DNA of 64,000 nucleotides. Origin: Pseudomonas protegens (GTDB lineage Bacteria > Pseudomonadota > Gammaproteobacteria > Pseudomonadales > Pseudomonadaceae). Where the stretch lies: positions 4,992,501 to 5,056,500 of the forward strand of contig NZ_CP031396.1 of the NCBI RefSeq assembly GCF_003363755.1. The letters run 5' to 3'. The first letter of the stretch is position 1; the number at the start of each line of letters is the position of its first letter. The position numbers were made by a program, and so were the translations under genes. This document shows, piece by piece, positions 1 to 7,057 of the stretch. A model generated the notes under the pieces. The model did not search any database and was not told where the DNA came from. It saw only the letters and a list, made by a program, of their open reading frames with translations.

Positions 1-1021
1 TCAGTGCAAAACAGTCCCAGCCCTTGAGGGTGAAGGCAATCAGGCCTGACTGCTGCCCGGCGACCCCCAGGTCCTGGCGCTGCAGGCCGGGCAGGCGGTC
101 GAGGTCCTGACGCAGCGTGTCGGCCAGGGTCTTGATCCGCTGGCGGATGGCGTCGATACCGATGCTGTTCAGTTCCTGCAAGGCATTGGCCAGCCCCGCC
201 AGCAGCACCAGCGAAACTTCGCTGGTTTCGAAGCGCCGTGCATCGTCCCGCAAACTGAAGCCCTGGCCGTTCCAGGGAGCAGACAAGACATCCCGCGGCA
301 GTGGCTGCAACTGTTCCAGAAAACCCGGCCTGACATAGAGCAGGGCCGTGCCCCGTGGCCCGCGCAGGTATTTGCGTCCCGCGCCTTTGAGCACGTCGCA
401 CCCCAGCGCCTCTACATCACAGGGCAGTTGCCCCAGGGCCTGGCCAGCGTCGATGAAATAGGGAATGCGCCTATTTCGGGCCAGTTGGCCGACGGCGGCG
501 GCCGGATTGATCAAGCCGCCGTTGGCCGGCAGCCAGGTCAGGGCGATCAGGCGCACGCGCGAGTCGAGCATGGATTCCAGCGCCTCCACCGAAACTGCGC
601 CATGGCGGTCGCAGGGGATGATTTCCAGTTGGGCGCCGGCACTTACCGCCTGGGCCAGGCAGGCCAGGTTGCCACCCCATTCATGGCGCCCCACCAGAAT
701 CCGGTCGCCCGCCTGCCACGGCGGCAGGGCGTTGAAGGCCATGCTCCAGGCTGCCGAGCCGCTGCTGGCAAAGGCGATTGCAGCGGGACTGGTATTGAGC
801 AGGCGGGCCGCGACCTCACGGGCCTGTTCCTGCAGCTGTGCGCCGGTGATGGCGGCCTCCATCGGCCCTTCACTGGCTTCCCGTTGCAGTTGCCCGAGCA
901 TGGCGTCCAGGGTGCCCTGGCTGGGCAATGAAGCACCCGCGTGGTTGAAGTGACAGACCCGGGCGCAGCCGGGTGTGGCCTCGCGCAGACGGGCGAGGTG
1001 CGCTGGGTCCAGGGGGCTCAT
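1..1021 (-). CDS. Class V aminotransferase, 3' end cut by window edge
   Basis: The reading frame starts at the ATG at 1021 and runs without a stop off the window edge, giving about 340 residues of a family usually 370-400 long. It reads as a PLP-dependent class V (isopenicillin-N epimerase/cysteine-desulfurase fold) aminotransferase. Visible marks are the N-terminal HFNHAGAS substrate/PLP segment, the SGSAAW phosphate-binding turn, the cofactor Asp in FIDAGQALGQ, and the likely PLP lysine in GRKYLRGPRG. The ATG overlaps the stop of the upstream ridA-like gene (ATGA), so the two are translationally coupled. RidA proteins remove reactive enamine/imine intermediates made by PLP enzymes, so the pairing makes sense. 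The substrate cannot be told from sequence. Confidence 0.85.
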   Translation of the reverse strand, partial: MSPLDPAHLARLREATPGCARVCHFNHAGASLPSQGTLDAMLGQLQREASEGPMEAAITGAQLQEQAREVAARLLNTSPAAIAFASSGSAAWSMAFNALPPWQAGDRILVGRHEWGGNLACLAQAVSAGAQLEIIPCDRHGAVSVEALESMLDSRVRLIALTWLPANGGLINPAAAVGQLARNRRIPYFIDAGQALGQLPCDVEALGCDVLKGAGRKYLRGPRGTALLYVRPGFLEQLQPLPRDVLSAPWNGQGFSLRDDARRFETSEVSLVLLAGLANALQELNSIGIDAIRQRIKTLADTLRQDLDRLPGLQRQDLGVAGQQSGLIAFTLKGWDCFAL

Positions 1022-1488
1022 GGCTTGAGTTCGAAAATCGCGTCGACCTCCACGGCGACCCCGGCGGGCAGGCTGGCCACACCCACCGCGGTGCGCGCAT
1101 GCCGGCCTTTCTCACCCAGGGCGTTGACCAGCAGGTTGGAAGCGCCATTGGCCACGATGCCATGGCTCTGGAAATCGGCACTGGCGGCAATGAATACACC
1201 GAGCCGGCTGATGCGCTGCAGCCGCGACAGGTCGTCGTCCAGCGCCGCGCTCAACTGGGCCAGCAAGGCCAGGGCCGCGAGCTCGGCGGCCTGGGTGCCT
1301 TGCTCCACTGTCAGACTCTCGCCGAGACGGCCCTGCAGGGTCGGTTGGCCTTGCAACAAGGGAATCTGTCCGGAGATCAGCAGCAGGTTCTGGCTGCGTA
1401 CATGGTTGACGTAGTTGGCGATTGGCTGGCTGGGGGCGGGTAGCTCAAGCCCCAATTGCTGCACGCGGTGTTTCAGGGAGTCGCTCAT
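1018..1488 (-). CDS. RidA/YjgF family enamine/imine deaminase
   Basis: A 156-residue RidA-family protein (MSDSLKHRVQQLGLELP... to ...VDAIFELKP). The family hydrolyses 2-aminoacrylate-type enamines and imines released by PLP enzymes in the cytoplasm. Family features visible are SGQIPLLQG near residue 45 and the C-terminal block RTAVGVASLPAGVAVEVDAI with the Arg that binds the substrate carboxylate. The ATG at 1488 has a GAGGA ribosome site 5-6 bases upstream. A longer frame to 1614 exists but its extra N-terminus does not look like the family. The stop overlaps the start of the aminotransferase gene (ATGA). At 156 residues it is longer than the classical 128-residue RidA and belongs to the YjgH/Rid-like longer subgroup. 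Confidence 0.88.
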   Translation of the reverse strand: MSDSLKHRVQQLGLELPAPSQPIANYVNHVRSQNLLLISGQIPLLQGQPTLQGRLGESLTVEQGTQAAELAALALLAQLSAALDDDLSRLQRISRLGVFIAASADFQSHGIVANGASNLLVNALGEKGRHARTAVGVASLPAGVAVEVDAIFELKP

Positions 1489-1576
1489 GGGAAGTCCTCG
1501 GATGCAAGGCCTGCAGCATCCGCGTTCAGTCCAGGAGCGACAAACGGATAGATCTAATTCGACGTATCTGAATTTC

Positions 1577-2449
1577 TCATGGGTCGAGGCCTTGTTCCAG
1601 TAGCCACTGTACAAAGCACTCCAGAGCCGGGTTCGACGCTCCTTCAGCGGTCACCAGCCAATAGCCGATCTGGCTGCACAAAGGGGGCAGGTCGAAGGCA
1701 TCCACCAGGCTGCCCTGGGCCAAGTGGCGTTGGATCAACTGGCGGCGCCCCATAGCGATGCCCTGGCCGGCCACGGCCGCTTCCACCACGATGTTGTAGT
1801 CGTGCAGCATCACCCTGGGGTGGGAGGCCAGGTCCATGGCCTGTTGCCTGCTCCAGTCATCCCACTCGAAGGGTTGATGGGAGCGAGCCAACAGCAAGGG
1901 GCCGTTGGCCAGGGAGGTGGCTTTGAAGGCAGGGCTGCAGACTGGCGATAGCTGCTCGGCGAGAAAGCGCGTGGCCCGGACCTTTGGCCAGTTGCCCTTG
2001 CCGTAGCGAATGGCCAGGTCGACCTCGGCGCCGGCGACATCCGCCAGGTCGATGGCCGGTAGCAATTCCAACTGGATCTTTGGATGGCGGCGGTTGAAGT
2101 CTGCCAGGCGAGGCGCCAGCCACAAGGTGGCGAAGGACGCCAGCAGACCGATGCGCAGAACGTGCTGCCCAGCGGGCGCAAGCAGCGCCTGGGTGGCTTG
2201 GGCGATCTGCTCCAGGGCCGGGCGAATCTGTCGGTAGTAGGTGTCGCCGGTGGCGGTCAGATCGATGGCGCGAGTCCGACGTATGAACAGGCGTTGGCCC
2301 AGGTGCTGTTCGAGTTTCTGCACTTGATGGCTGACCGCGCTCTGGCTCACGCACAGTTCCCGAGCCGCCTTGATAAAGCTCAGGTGGCGGGCCACGGCCT
2401 CGAATGCGCGCAGGGCCAGTAGTGGCGGCAGGTGCTTGGGCATTTCCAC
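1577..2449 (-). CDS. LysR-family transcriptional regulator (GcvA-like)
   Basis: A 290-residue LysR regulator. The N-terminal winged helix (about residues 7-65) has the typical helix-turn-helix FIKAARELCVSQSAVSHQVQ followed by LEQHLGQRLFIR. The rest is the two-lobed effector domain, and the wording (TATGDTYYRQIRPALEQI) is that of the GcvA/AmpR-like group. The start is a GTG at 2449 with GGAG upstream; the ATG two codons later is the alternative. It lies upstream of, and in the same direction as, ridA and the aminotransferase (88-base gap), so it may regulate them, although LysR genes are more often divergent. The effector is unknown. Confidence 0.88.
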   Translation of the reverse strand: MEMPKHLPPLLALRAFEAVARHLSFIKAARELCVSQSAVSHQVQKLEQHLGQRLFIRRTRAIDLTATGDTYYRQIRPALEQIAQATQALLAPAGQHVLRIGLLASFATLWLAPRLADFNRRHPKIQLELLPAIDLADVAGAEVDLAIRYGKGNWPKVRATRFLAEQLSPVCSPAFKATSLANGPLLLARSHQPFEWDDWSRQQAMDLASHPRVMLHDYNIVVEAAVAGQGIAMGRRQLIQRHLAQGSLVDAFDLPPLCSQIGYWLVTAEGASNPALECFVQWLLEQGLDP

Positions 2450-2648
2450 ATCAGGCTCCGTGGGGCGGTTTGCAAAGGGCCATTGTGCGGATAAAAACTC
2501 TTCACGGCAGCGACTTTATTGCCTCTGTGCCGGTCTGATCACTGGTCAGGTGCGGCGTCACGCCGCATTATTGGCCTATCCGCCAGGGCCGCTCTGCATC
2601 CTGTAGCAGTGCGGTTGATATTGACCTCCCAGTGATGCCAGCCAAGCC

Positions 2649-2810
2649 ATGAATCAAGACGACAAGCTGATCGACCTGAATGCTGAACGCGCCAAGCGTG
2701 TGCATGACCTGAACGAGAAACGCCTGAATGAAGTACGCCAGGCATTCGAGCAGGCCATGCCTTTGGGCAAGGCCAAGAAAAAGCCGAAAAACAAACCGAA
2801 AAAGCGCTGA
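2649..2810 (+). CDS. Small basic protein of unknown function (53 aa)
   Basis: An ATG at 2649 opens a 53-residue frame, MNQDDKLIDLNAERAKRVHD..., ending in a lysine/proline-rich tail (KAKKKPKNKPKKR). The first 40 residues are charged and predicted helical; the tail is strongly basic, as in small nucleic-acid- or ribosome-associated proteins, but I recognise no named family. Codon use matches the neighbours and reading frames on the other strand look like shadows. No clear Shine-Dalgarno site is visible, which lowers confidence. A weak hairpin overlaps its stop. Confidence 0.6.
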   Translation: MNQDDKLIDLNAERAKRVHDLNEKRLNEVRQAFEQAMPLGKAKKKPKNKPKKR

Positions 2811-2822
2811 ACTGGGCGCTTT
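2801..2822 (+). terminator. Weak hairpin at end of the 53-aa gene
   Basis: AAAGCGC (2801-2807) can pair with GCGCTTT (2816-2822) around an 8-base loop that contains the stop codon. There is no long T-run, so termination is uncertain. Confidence 0.3.
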
Positions 2823-2875
2823 CTGTTGATACAGGTCAGTTATTTCCCCTTCCTCGCGCCCAGTCTTGGGCGACA

Positions 2876-2889
2876 TTGACCCCGGTCAA
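2876..2889 (+). promoter_or_regulatory. Anr/FNR-type box upstream of ccoM
   Basis: TTGACCCCGGTCAA is a perfect palindrome that fits the Anr/FNR pattern TTGAY-N4-RTCAA. It lies 65 bases before the ccoM start codon. Anr activates low-oxygen genes in Pseudomonas, which fits control of a cbb3 oxidase subunit. This is a motif match only. Confidence 0.6.
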
Positions 2890-2954
2890 TTTTCCCCGCG
2901 GCCTCTTTGGTTAACTTAGCCCCATCGCAACAGGGCAAGAGCAGGAGGCCAGTC

Positions 2955-3071
2955 ATGTTTTTCGACAATGTGGTGATCGCCGGAGTGCTGACTGTCGGCC
3001 TCATGGTTCTGTTTTTCGCAGGGTTTGGTTTCTTCATCTGGAAAGACGCGAATAAGCGTAAAAAACCTTAA
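2955..3071 (+). CDS. ccoM: CcoM-like small subunit of cbb3 cytochrome c oxidase (38 aa)
   Basis: A 38-residue single-span membrane protein: MFFDNVVIAGVLTVGLMVLF, then a hydrophobic stretch and a short basic tail IWKDANKRKKP. It has a GCAGGAGG ribosome site eight bases before the ATG. The order (MF-DNVV-AGV-TVGLM, then AGFG-FIWKDA, then lysines) closely matches my memory of CcoM, the small subunit described from the cbb3 oxidase of Pseudomonas stutzeri, where it helps assembly or stability. It is too short for most gene finders. The Anr-type box upstream and the strong terminator directly downstream mark a stand-alone transcript. I am confident it is a gene; the name rests on recalled similarity. 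Confidence 0.75.
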   Translation: MFFDNVVIAGVLTVGLMVLFFAGFGFFIWKDANKRKKP

Positions 3072-3105
3072 GTCTCTCCAGAGCAACGAGCACGCAAGGC
3101 ATTTT

Positions 3106-3131
3106 GGGCAACTTCGGTTGCCCTTTTTTTT
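3106..3131 (+). terminator. Rho-independent terminator after ccoM
   Basis: GGGCAAC (3106-3112), a TTCG tetraloop and GTTGCCC (3117-3123) are followed by eight T. This is a textbook UUCG-capped terminator. Confidence 0.9.
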
Positions 3132-3150
3132 GCCTGTCGAAAAGGCATAA

Positions 3151-3182
3151 AAAAAGGTGCGTCCCGAGGGGCGCACCTTTTT
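3151..3182. terminator. Bidirectional terminator between ccoM and pit
   Basis: AAAAAGGTGCG (3151-3161) pairs with CGCACCTTTTT (3172-3182) around a 10-base loop. With A on one side and T on the other it can end transcripts from both directions, here ccoM on + and the phosphate transporter on -. Confidence 0.85.
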
Positions 3183-3198
3183 TGTTGGCGCTGGGGTA

Positions 3199-4674
3199 TC
3201 AGGTACCCAGGACTTTGGAGGCCGCCCAGAACAGACCGGCAGACAGGGCCACGGTCGCTGGCAGGGTGAGGACCCAGGCCAAGAGGATGGTTTTAACCGT
3301 ACCGCCTTGCAGGCCGCTCTTGTTGGCGACCATGGTCCCGGCCACGCCGGAGGAGAGTACGTGGGTGGTGGAGACCGGCAGGCTGAAGATGTTCGCCAGG
3401 CCGATCAGGCCCGCCGCGGTGATCTGTGCCGACATGCCCTGGGCGTAGGTCATGCCTTGCTTGCCGATCTTCTCGCCAATGGTCAGTACCACACGCTTCC
3501 AGCCGATCATGGTGCCCAGGCCCAGTGCCAGGGCCACCGCCAGGATCACCCAGAACGGTGCGTACTCGGTGGTGGCGGTCAGGTCCTTGCGCAGCTTGTC
3601 CAGGTCAGCCTTTTCGCGGGCCGACAGGTTCGGCAGTTTGCCCACTTTCTTCGCCGTGTCGTCCAGGCACAGCAGGTAGCGACGCACTTCGATACGGCTT
3701 TCCGGCGACAGCGAGTGGTAGTCGGCGACACCCTTGAGGCTGCTCAGCAGGGCGCTGATGGTGGGCTCGGTCTGTTGCGGGTTGCAGCGGAACTTGCCCG
3801 GCAGGTCGTCTTTCACGCTCTTGCCCAGGGCCAGGAACTCGCCCAGGGAGTCGTGGTTGCGCTCGTAGAACTGACTCAGGTGCAGGGTCGCGTCGCGGGT
3901 ACGCTCGATCTGGTAGGTAGTGCTGTTGAGGTCCAGCACGAACTGCGCAGGCACGATGCCGATCAGCACCAGCATGATCAGGCCAATGCCTTTCTGACCA
4001 TCGTTGGAACCGTGGACGAAGCTCACGGCCATCGCCGAGATCACTAGGACCAGGCGGTTCCAGAACGGTGGGTGCTTCTTGTCATCGACCTTGCGGCGCT
4101 GTTCCGGGGTCTTGTGCATCTTCGAGATCGGACGCCACCATTTCAGACCAATCAGCACCAGCGCAGCTATAAGGAAGCCGGCCATCGGCGAGAACACCAG
4201 GGAGGCCCCGATATCGATCGCTTTCTGCCAGTTCACGCCGTCCCCCAGGGGAATGTCGTTGAGCAGGGCGTTGGCCAGGCCGACACCGAGGATCGAGCCG
4301 ATCAGGGTGTGGGAACTGGAAGCCGGGATGCCGAAGTACCAGGTGCCCAGGTTCCAGGCGATGGCCGCGGCCAGCAACGAGAAGACCATGGCCAGACCGT
4401 GACCGGTGTTGACATTGATCAGCAGCTCGACCGGCAGCAGGTGAACGATGGCATAGGCCACGCCGACGCCGCCCAGCAGCACGCCGAGGAAATTGAAGAC
4501 ACCGGAAAAGAACACGGCCAGGTGTGGCGGCATGGCTTTGGTGTAGATGACAGTGGCAACCGCGTTTGCGGTGTCATGAAAGCCGTTGATGAACTCGTAG
4601 GCGAGGACAAAAGCCAGGGCGAGCAAGAGGCTCACAAGCACCCAAGCATCCAGTCCGCTGAATAAATCGATCAT
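3199..4674 (-). CDS. pit: Pit-family low-affinity inorganic phosphate transporter
   Basis: A 491-residue PiT (phosphate:H+ or metal-phosphate symport) protein of the inner membrane. Both internal repeats of the family signature are visible: GFHDTANAVATVIYT near residue 31 and FVHGSNDGQKGIGLIML near residue 220. About ten hydrophobic spans are split by a large hydrophilic loop (about residues 240-375), a known feature of bacterial Pit. The length is normal. It is a single gene with its own terminator. The downstream-facing C-terminus (VSTTHVLSSGVAGTM) carries the second conserved PiT domain. Confidence 0.93.
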   Translation of the reverse strand: MIDLFSGLDAWVLVSLLLALAFVLAYEFINGFHDTANAVATVIYTKAMPPHLAVFFSGVFNFLGVLLGGVGVAYAIVHLLPVELLINVNTGHGLAMVFSLLAAAIAWNLGTWYFGIPASSSHTLIGSILGVGLANALLNDIPLGDGVNWQKAIDIGASLVFSPMAGFLIAALVLIGLKWWRPISKMHKTPEQRRKVDDKKHPPFWNRLVLVISAMAVSFVHGSNDGQKGIGLIMLVLIGIVPAQFVLDLNSTTYQIERTRDATLHLSQFYERNHDSLGEFLALGKSVKDDLPGKFRCNPQQTEPTISALLSSLKGVADYHSLSPESRIEVRRYLLCLDDTAKKVGKLPNLSAREKADLDKLRKDLTATTEYAPFWVILAVALALGLGTMIGWKRVVLTIGEKIGKQGMTYAQGMSAQITAAGLIGLANIFSLPVSTTHVLSSGVAGTMVANKSGLQGGTVKTILLAWVLTLPATVALSAGLFWAASKVLGT

Positions 4675-5050
4675 GAAGGTTTTCTGACCCGGTCATAAGG
4701 GGGCGCGATTATGCCAGAAAACCCTGCTAATCAATGCACAAGGTGCTAACCGGTAACATTCTTCAACGAAAAAACTGACCGGGAGCAGAGTTTTCGCCAA
4801 TTCTCGCCAAATGTGGCAAGTCATTGAGTTTATTGGGCCAAAGCACGATGACGAGGGTTTGAGCCCGGGAGTGAGAGGGTTCAAACGCTTGTATGAAATT
4901 TCAACGAAAGGGCCTGCCGGGTACCGTTTCTCGCTGTGGGTGGGGCGAGGCGGTGAGGGGCCCGGGGTAGCGAGCATCAATGGTCTGCCTGGCCGCTGGG
5001 GTGATCGAGCGGACAAGAGAGCAAGCCCTGAGAAGCTCAGGCTGCCGGCA
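4675..5050. other. Intergenic, 376 bp, no gene seen
   Basis: This stretch contains the upstream region of pit and the downstream side of the 66-residue gene. Frames here on both strands have atypical, Pro/Ser/Arg-rich translations and no plausible ribosome site. I see no strong terminator or repeat. Confidence 0.5.
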
Positions 5051-5251
5051 TTATGGCTGTTCGGCCTTGAGCTCTTTTTCCATCTTTTGCAGTTCTTGGG
5101 TGAACGCCTGGTCGCGAATACTTGCGCGTTTGCGCCAAGGTTTGCGTTCAGGTTCCGGTTGGGCGGCATAACGGGTGATCTCGCCGCCGTAAACTTCCTT
5201 GTAACGTTGTTCCTGGCGCTCAAGTTCCGCGCGCAGTTCGTCTTTCGTCAC
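5051..5251 (-). CDS. Small charged protein of unknown function (66 aa)
   Basis: A GTG at 5251, preceded by AGGTAA, opens a 66-residue frame (VTKDELRAELERQEQRYKEV... to ...LQKMEKELKAEQP). It is highly charged and probably mostly helical, with Lys/Glu-rich ends around a Pro/Arg patch (PEPERKPWRKR). The frame extends further upstream to 5392, but that part looks non-coding. No family recognised. Codon use is typical of the neighbourhood and the opposite-strand frames are poor, so I consider it a real gene. Confidence 0.65.
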   Translation of the reverse strand: MTKDELRAELERQEQRYKEVYGGEITRYAAQPEPERKPWRKRASIRDQAFTQELQKMEKELKAEQP

Positions 5252-5827
5252 AGTGTTACCTAATTGAGTAAGGGTCCATTCCGGTGCAACGCATTGCTTG
5301 TGGGCGACTATCAAGAAAGCAGACTGATTGCCTGCCGAGGCCTTGGGGCCTGCTCTTTCCAGCCAGCCTTTTGTTGCATGCGGCCACGTCACCGGATGAA
5401 AACGACTGTCGTAGCTACAGTGTTGTTTGTTGCAAGCGGATTGGCCGAATCTGGTTAGGGGTCAAGCGCTTGCGACAGGTGACCGATTGCAGCCTTGGGT
5501 CACCTGAGCGAGGTACGAGCGGGACTGATTGCGCGTTACTCACTTCGGCAGTATAGCCTCGGCAAAGAATAACTCTACGCTCGGCAAGTTTAAAACTGTC
5601 AACTTTATTGTGAGCGTTTTGTGACACGGAAGTTCTAATGAATTCCTACACGGCGCTTCCCGTCTTCGTACTCCGTTGGCAGAAATCTATATGGGGCTAA
5701 TCCGCTCTTGATACAAGTGACAGGCCTGAAGATGGTCACTGAGTCCACCGCCTGCTGGTGATTATTACCATGAGTTTTTGCAATAAAAGAGTGGGCGAGT
5801 GGTTGGCAGCGGCAAGCACCGCAGATT
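5252..5827. other. Intergenic, about 580 bp, no supported gene
   Basis: No frame here has both sensible composition and a ribosome site. One structure stands out: CAGGTGACC (5476-5484) and GGTCACCTG (5498-5506), a 9-bp inverted repeat with a 13-base spacer that could be an operator or a hairpin. GC content drops towards 5580-5800, as expected before a promoter. Confidence 0.45.
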
Positions 5828-5857
5828 GCGATTATCGGTCGACGGTTCGATAATCGC
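5828..5857. promoter_or_regulatory. PcaR-type operator upstream of pcaR
   Basis: GCGATTATCG (5828-5837) and CGATAATCGC (5848-5857) form a perfect 10-bp inverted repeat with a 10-base spacer. The right half extends to GTTCGATAAT (5845-5854), the 10-base unit reported for PcaR binding in Pseudomonas putida. It lies about 80 bases before the pcaR start, so it suggests autoregulation. Confidence 0.7.
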
Positions 5858-5937
5858 CCAATCTTGCAGGGGCTGACTTGTGCTGCCTCTCCAATACGGC
5901 TTGTAATACGGAAGAATTTCATCGCAGAGACCCTGAA

Positions 5938-6780
5938 ATGAACGATCAGATGCGTAATTCCTTCACCTCAGTGGCGCCGCCCATCGTGGCTTCGGCAGCG
6001 AAGAGGATTCAGGCGTTGACCGGTGACCCGGATTTCATGACGTCTCTGGCCCGAGGCCTGGCGGTGGTGCAGGCGTTTCAGGAACGCAAGCGTCACCTGA
6101 CCATCGCCCAGATCAGCCACCGCACGGAGATTCCCCGAGCGGCAGTGCGCCGCTGCCTGCATACCTTGATCAAGCTGGGGTACGCCACCACCGACGGGCG
6201 TACCTATTCGCTGCTGCCCAAGGTGCTGACCCTGGGGCATGCTTACCTGTCGTCGACGCCCCTGGCGGTTTCCGCGCAGCCTTATCTGGACCGCATGAGC
6301 GAGCAACTCCATGAAGCCTGCAACATGGCCACCCTGGAAGGCGACGACATCCTCTATATCGCCCGTTCGGCCACTACCCAGCGGTTGATTTCCGTCGATC
6401 TTTCGGTGGGCGGCCGGCTACCGGCCTATTGCACGTCCATGGGGCGGATTCTGTTGGCCGCGCTGGATGACTCCTCGCTGCATGAGTATCTGGAACACGC
6501 CGATCTGCAGGCCAAGACCAGCCGCACCCTGCACACCCCGGAGGCATTGCTGGAGTGCCTGCAGCAAGTTCGTCAGCAGGGCTGGTGCATCGTCGACCAG
6601 GAACTGGAGCAAGGGCTGCGTTCAATTGCCGTGCCGGTCTACGATGCTTCGGGCCAGGTGTTGGCGGCGTTGAACGTCAGCACCCACGCGGGCCGGGTCA
6701 GCCGCGCCGAATTGGAACAGCGTTTTCTCCCCGGCCTGCTGAGCGCCAGCCGCGATCTCAGCGCCCAGCTGTTTGCTTAA
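5938..6780 (+). CDS. pcaR: PcaR, IclR-family regulator of the protocatechuate/beta-ketoadipate genes
   Basis: A 280-residue IclR-family protein. The winged-helix domain (about residues 35-95: SLARGLAVVQAFQ, LTIAQISHRTEIPRAAVRRC) is followed by the effector domain with the family signature QGLRSIAVPVYDASGQVLAA and the typical SMGRILLA motif. In Pseudomonas PcaR responds to beta-ketoadipate and activates pcaIJ, pcaK and the other pca genes. I chose the ATG at 5938 because the translation begins with the known MNDQMRNS-like N-terminus; the frame is open upstream to 5878 but that part overlaps the operator region. Its own operator precedes it, and PcaR half-sites occur before pcaK and pcaI. Confidence 0.93.
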   Translation: MNDQMRNSFTSVAPPIVASAAKRIQALTGDPDFMTSLARGLAVVQAFQERKRHLTIAQISHRTEIPRAAVRRCLHTLIKLGYATTDGRTYSLLPKVLTLGHAYLSSTPLAVSAQPYLDRMSEQLHEACNMATLEGDDILYIARSATTQRLISVDLSVGGRLPAYCTSMGRILLAALDDSSLHEYLEHADLQAKTSRTLHTPEALLECLQQVRQQGWCIVDQELEQGLRSIAVPVYDASGQVLAALNVSTHAGRVSRAELEQRFLPGLLSASRDLSAQLFA

Positions 6781-6782
6781 GC

Positions 6783-6797
6783 GTTCGATAAACGCAC
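6783..6797 (+). promoter_or_regulatory. PcaR half-site upstream of pcaK
   Basis: GTTCGATAAACGCAC differs by one base from the 15-base PcaR sequence recalled from the P. putida pcaI promoter (GTTCGATAATCGCAC). It starts three bases after the pcaR stop codon and about 270 bases before pcaK, so the pcaK leader is long. Confidence 0.6.
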
Positions 6798-6854
6798 AGA
6801 TCCGCCTTTGACGAATTGACGCTCTTTCCCCTGGCTCATTAATGTCGCGCCAGC

Positions 6855-6884
6855 GTCATCGGCGGCCAGCCTGCTGCCGATGAC
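6855..6884 (+). other. Hairpin in the pcaK leader
   Basis: GTCATCGGC (6855-6863) pairs perfectly with GCCGATGAC (6876-6884) around a 12-base loop. No T-run follows, so this may be a weak pcaR terminator or a leader structure rather than a strong terminator. Confidence 0.5.
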
Positions 6885-6890
6885 CCGTCC

Positions 6891-6898
6891 AATAATAA
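6891..6898 (+). promoter_or_regulatory. AAnAAnAA motif (Crc/Hfq type) at the leader peptide
   Basis: AATAATAA directly precedes the ribosome site of the 20-residue leader frame. In Pseudomonas such motifs near starts bind Hfq/Crc and mediate catabolite repression. The motif is short, so chance matches occur. Confidence 0.35.
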
Positions 6899-6913
6899 TG
6901 AAGAGGCCAACTC

Positions 6914-6976
6914 ATGAGCATGCTCTCCCTGCGTCGTTGCCGTGACCGTTCCTGCCGTCCCGCTCGAATCGCCTGA
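6914..6976 (+). CDS. Possible 20-residue leader peptide upstream of pcaK
   Basis: ATG at 6914 opens MSMLSLRRCRDRSCRPARIA, closed by TGA at 6974. AAGAGG lies seven bases before the ATG, a better ribosome site than that of many full genes here, and an AAnAAnAA motif (6891-6898) sits just upstream. The peptide has six Arg and two Cys (CRDRSC). It stops 80 bases before pcaK. It could be a regulatory leader whose translation affects pcaK, or a chance frame. Confidence 0.4.
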   Translation: MSMLSLRRCRDRSCRPARIA

Positions 6977-7049
6977 TTTTCGCCACCTTTTCTACGTGAC
7001 CTGATCAGCCCTTGGCGGCCTGTGCGCGCCTGCGTTTTAGTGTGGAAAT

Positions 7050-7057
7050 AAAAACAA
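7050..7057 (+). promoter_or_regulatory. AAnAAnAA motif (Crc/Hfq type) at the pcaK start
   Basis: AAAAACAA runs into the pcaK ATG, the position at which Hfq/Crc blocks translation of many Pseudomonas aromatic-catabolism mRNAs. Confidence 0.45.

Noticed and set aside
4693..5223. 176-codon minus-strand frame
   Set aside because: It overlaps the better supported 66-residue gene in another frame and has Pro/Ser/Arg-rich low-quality content.
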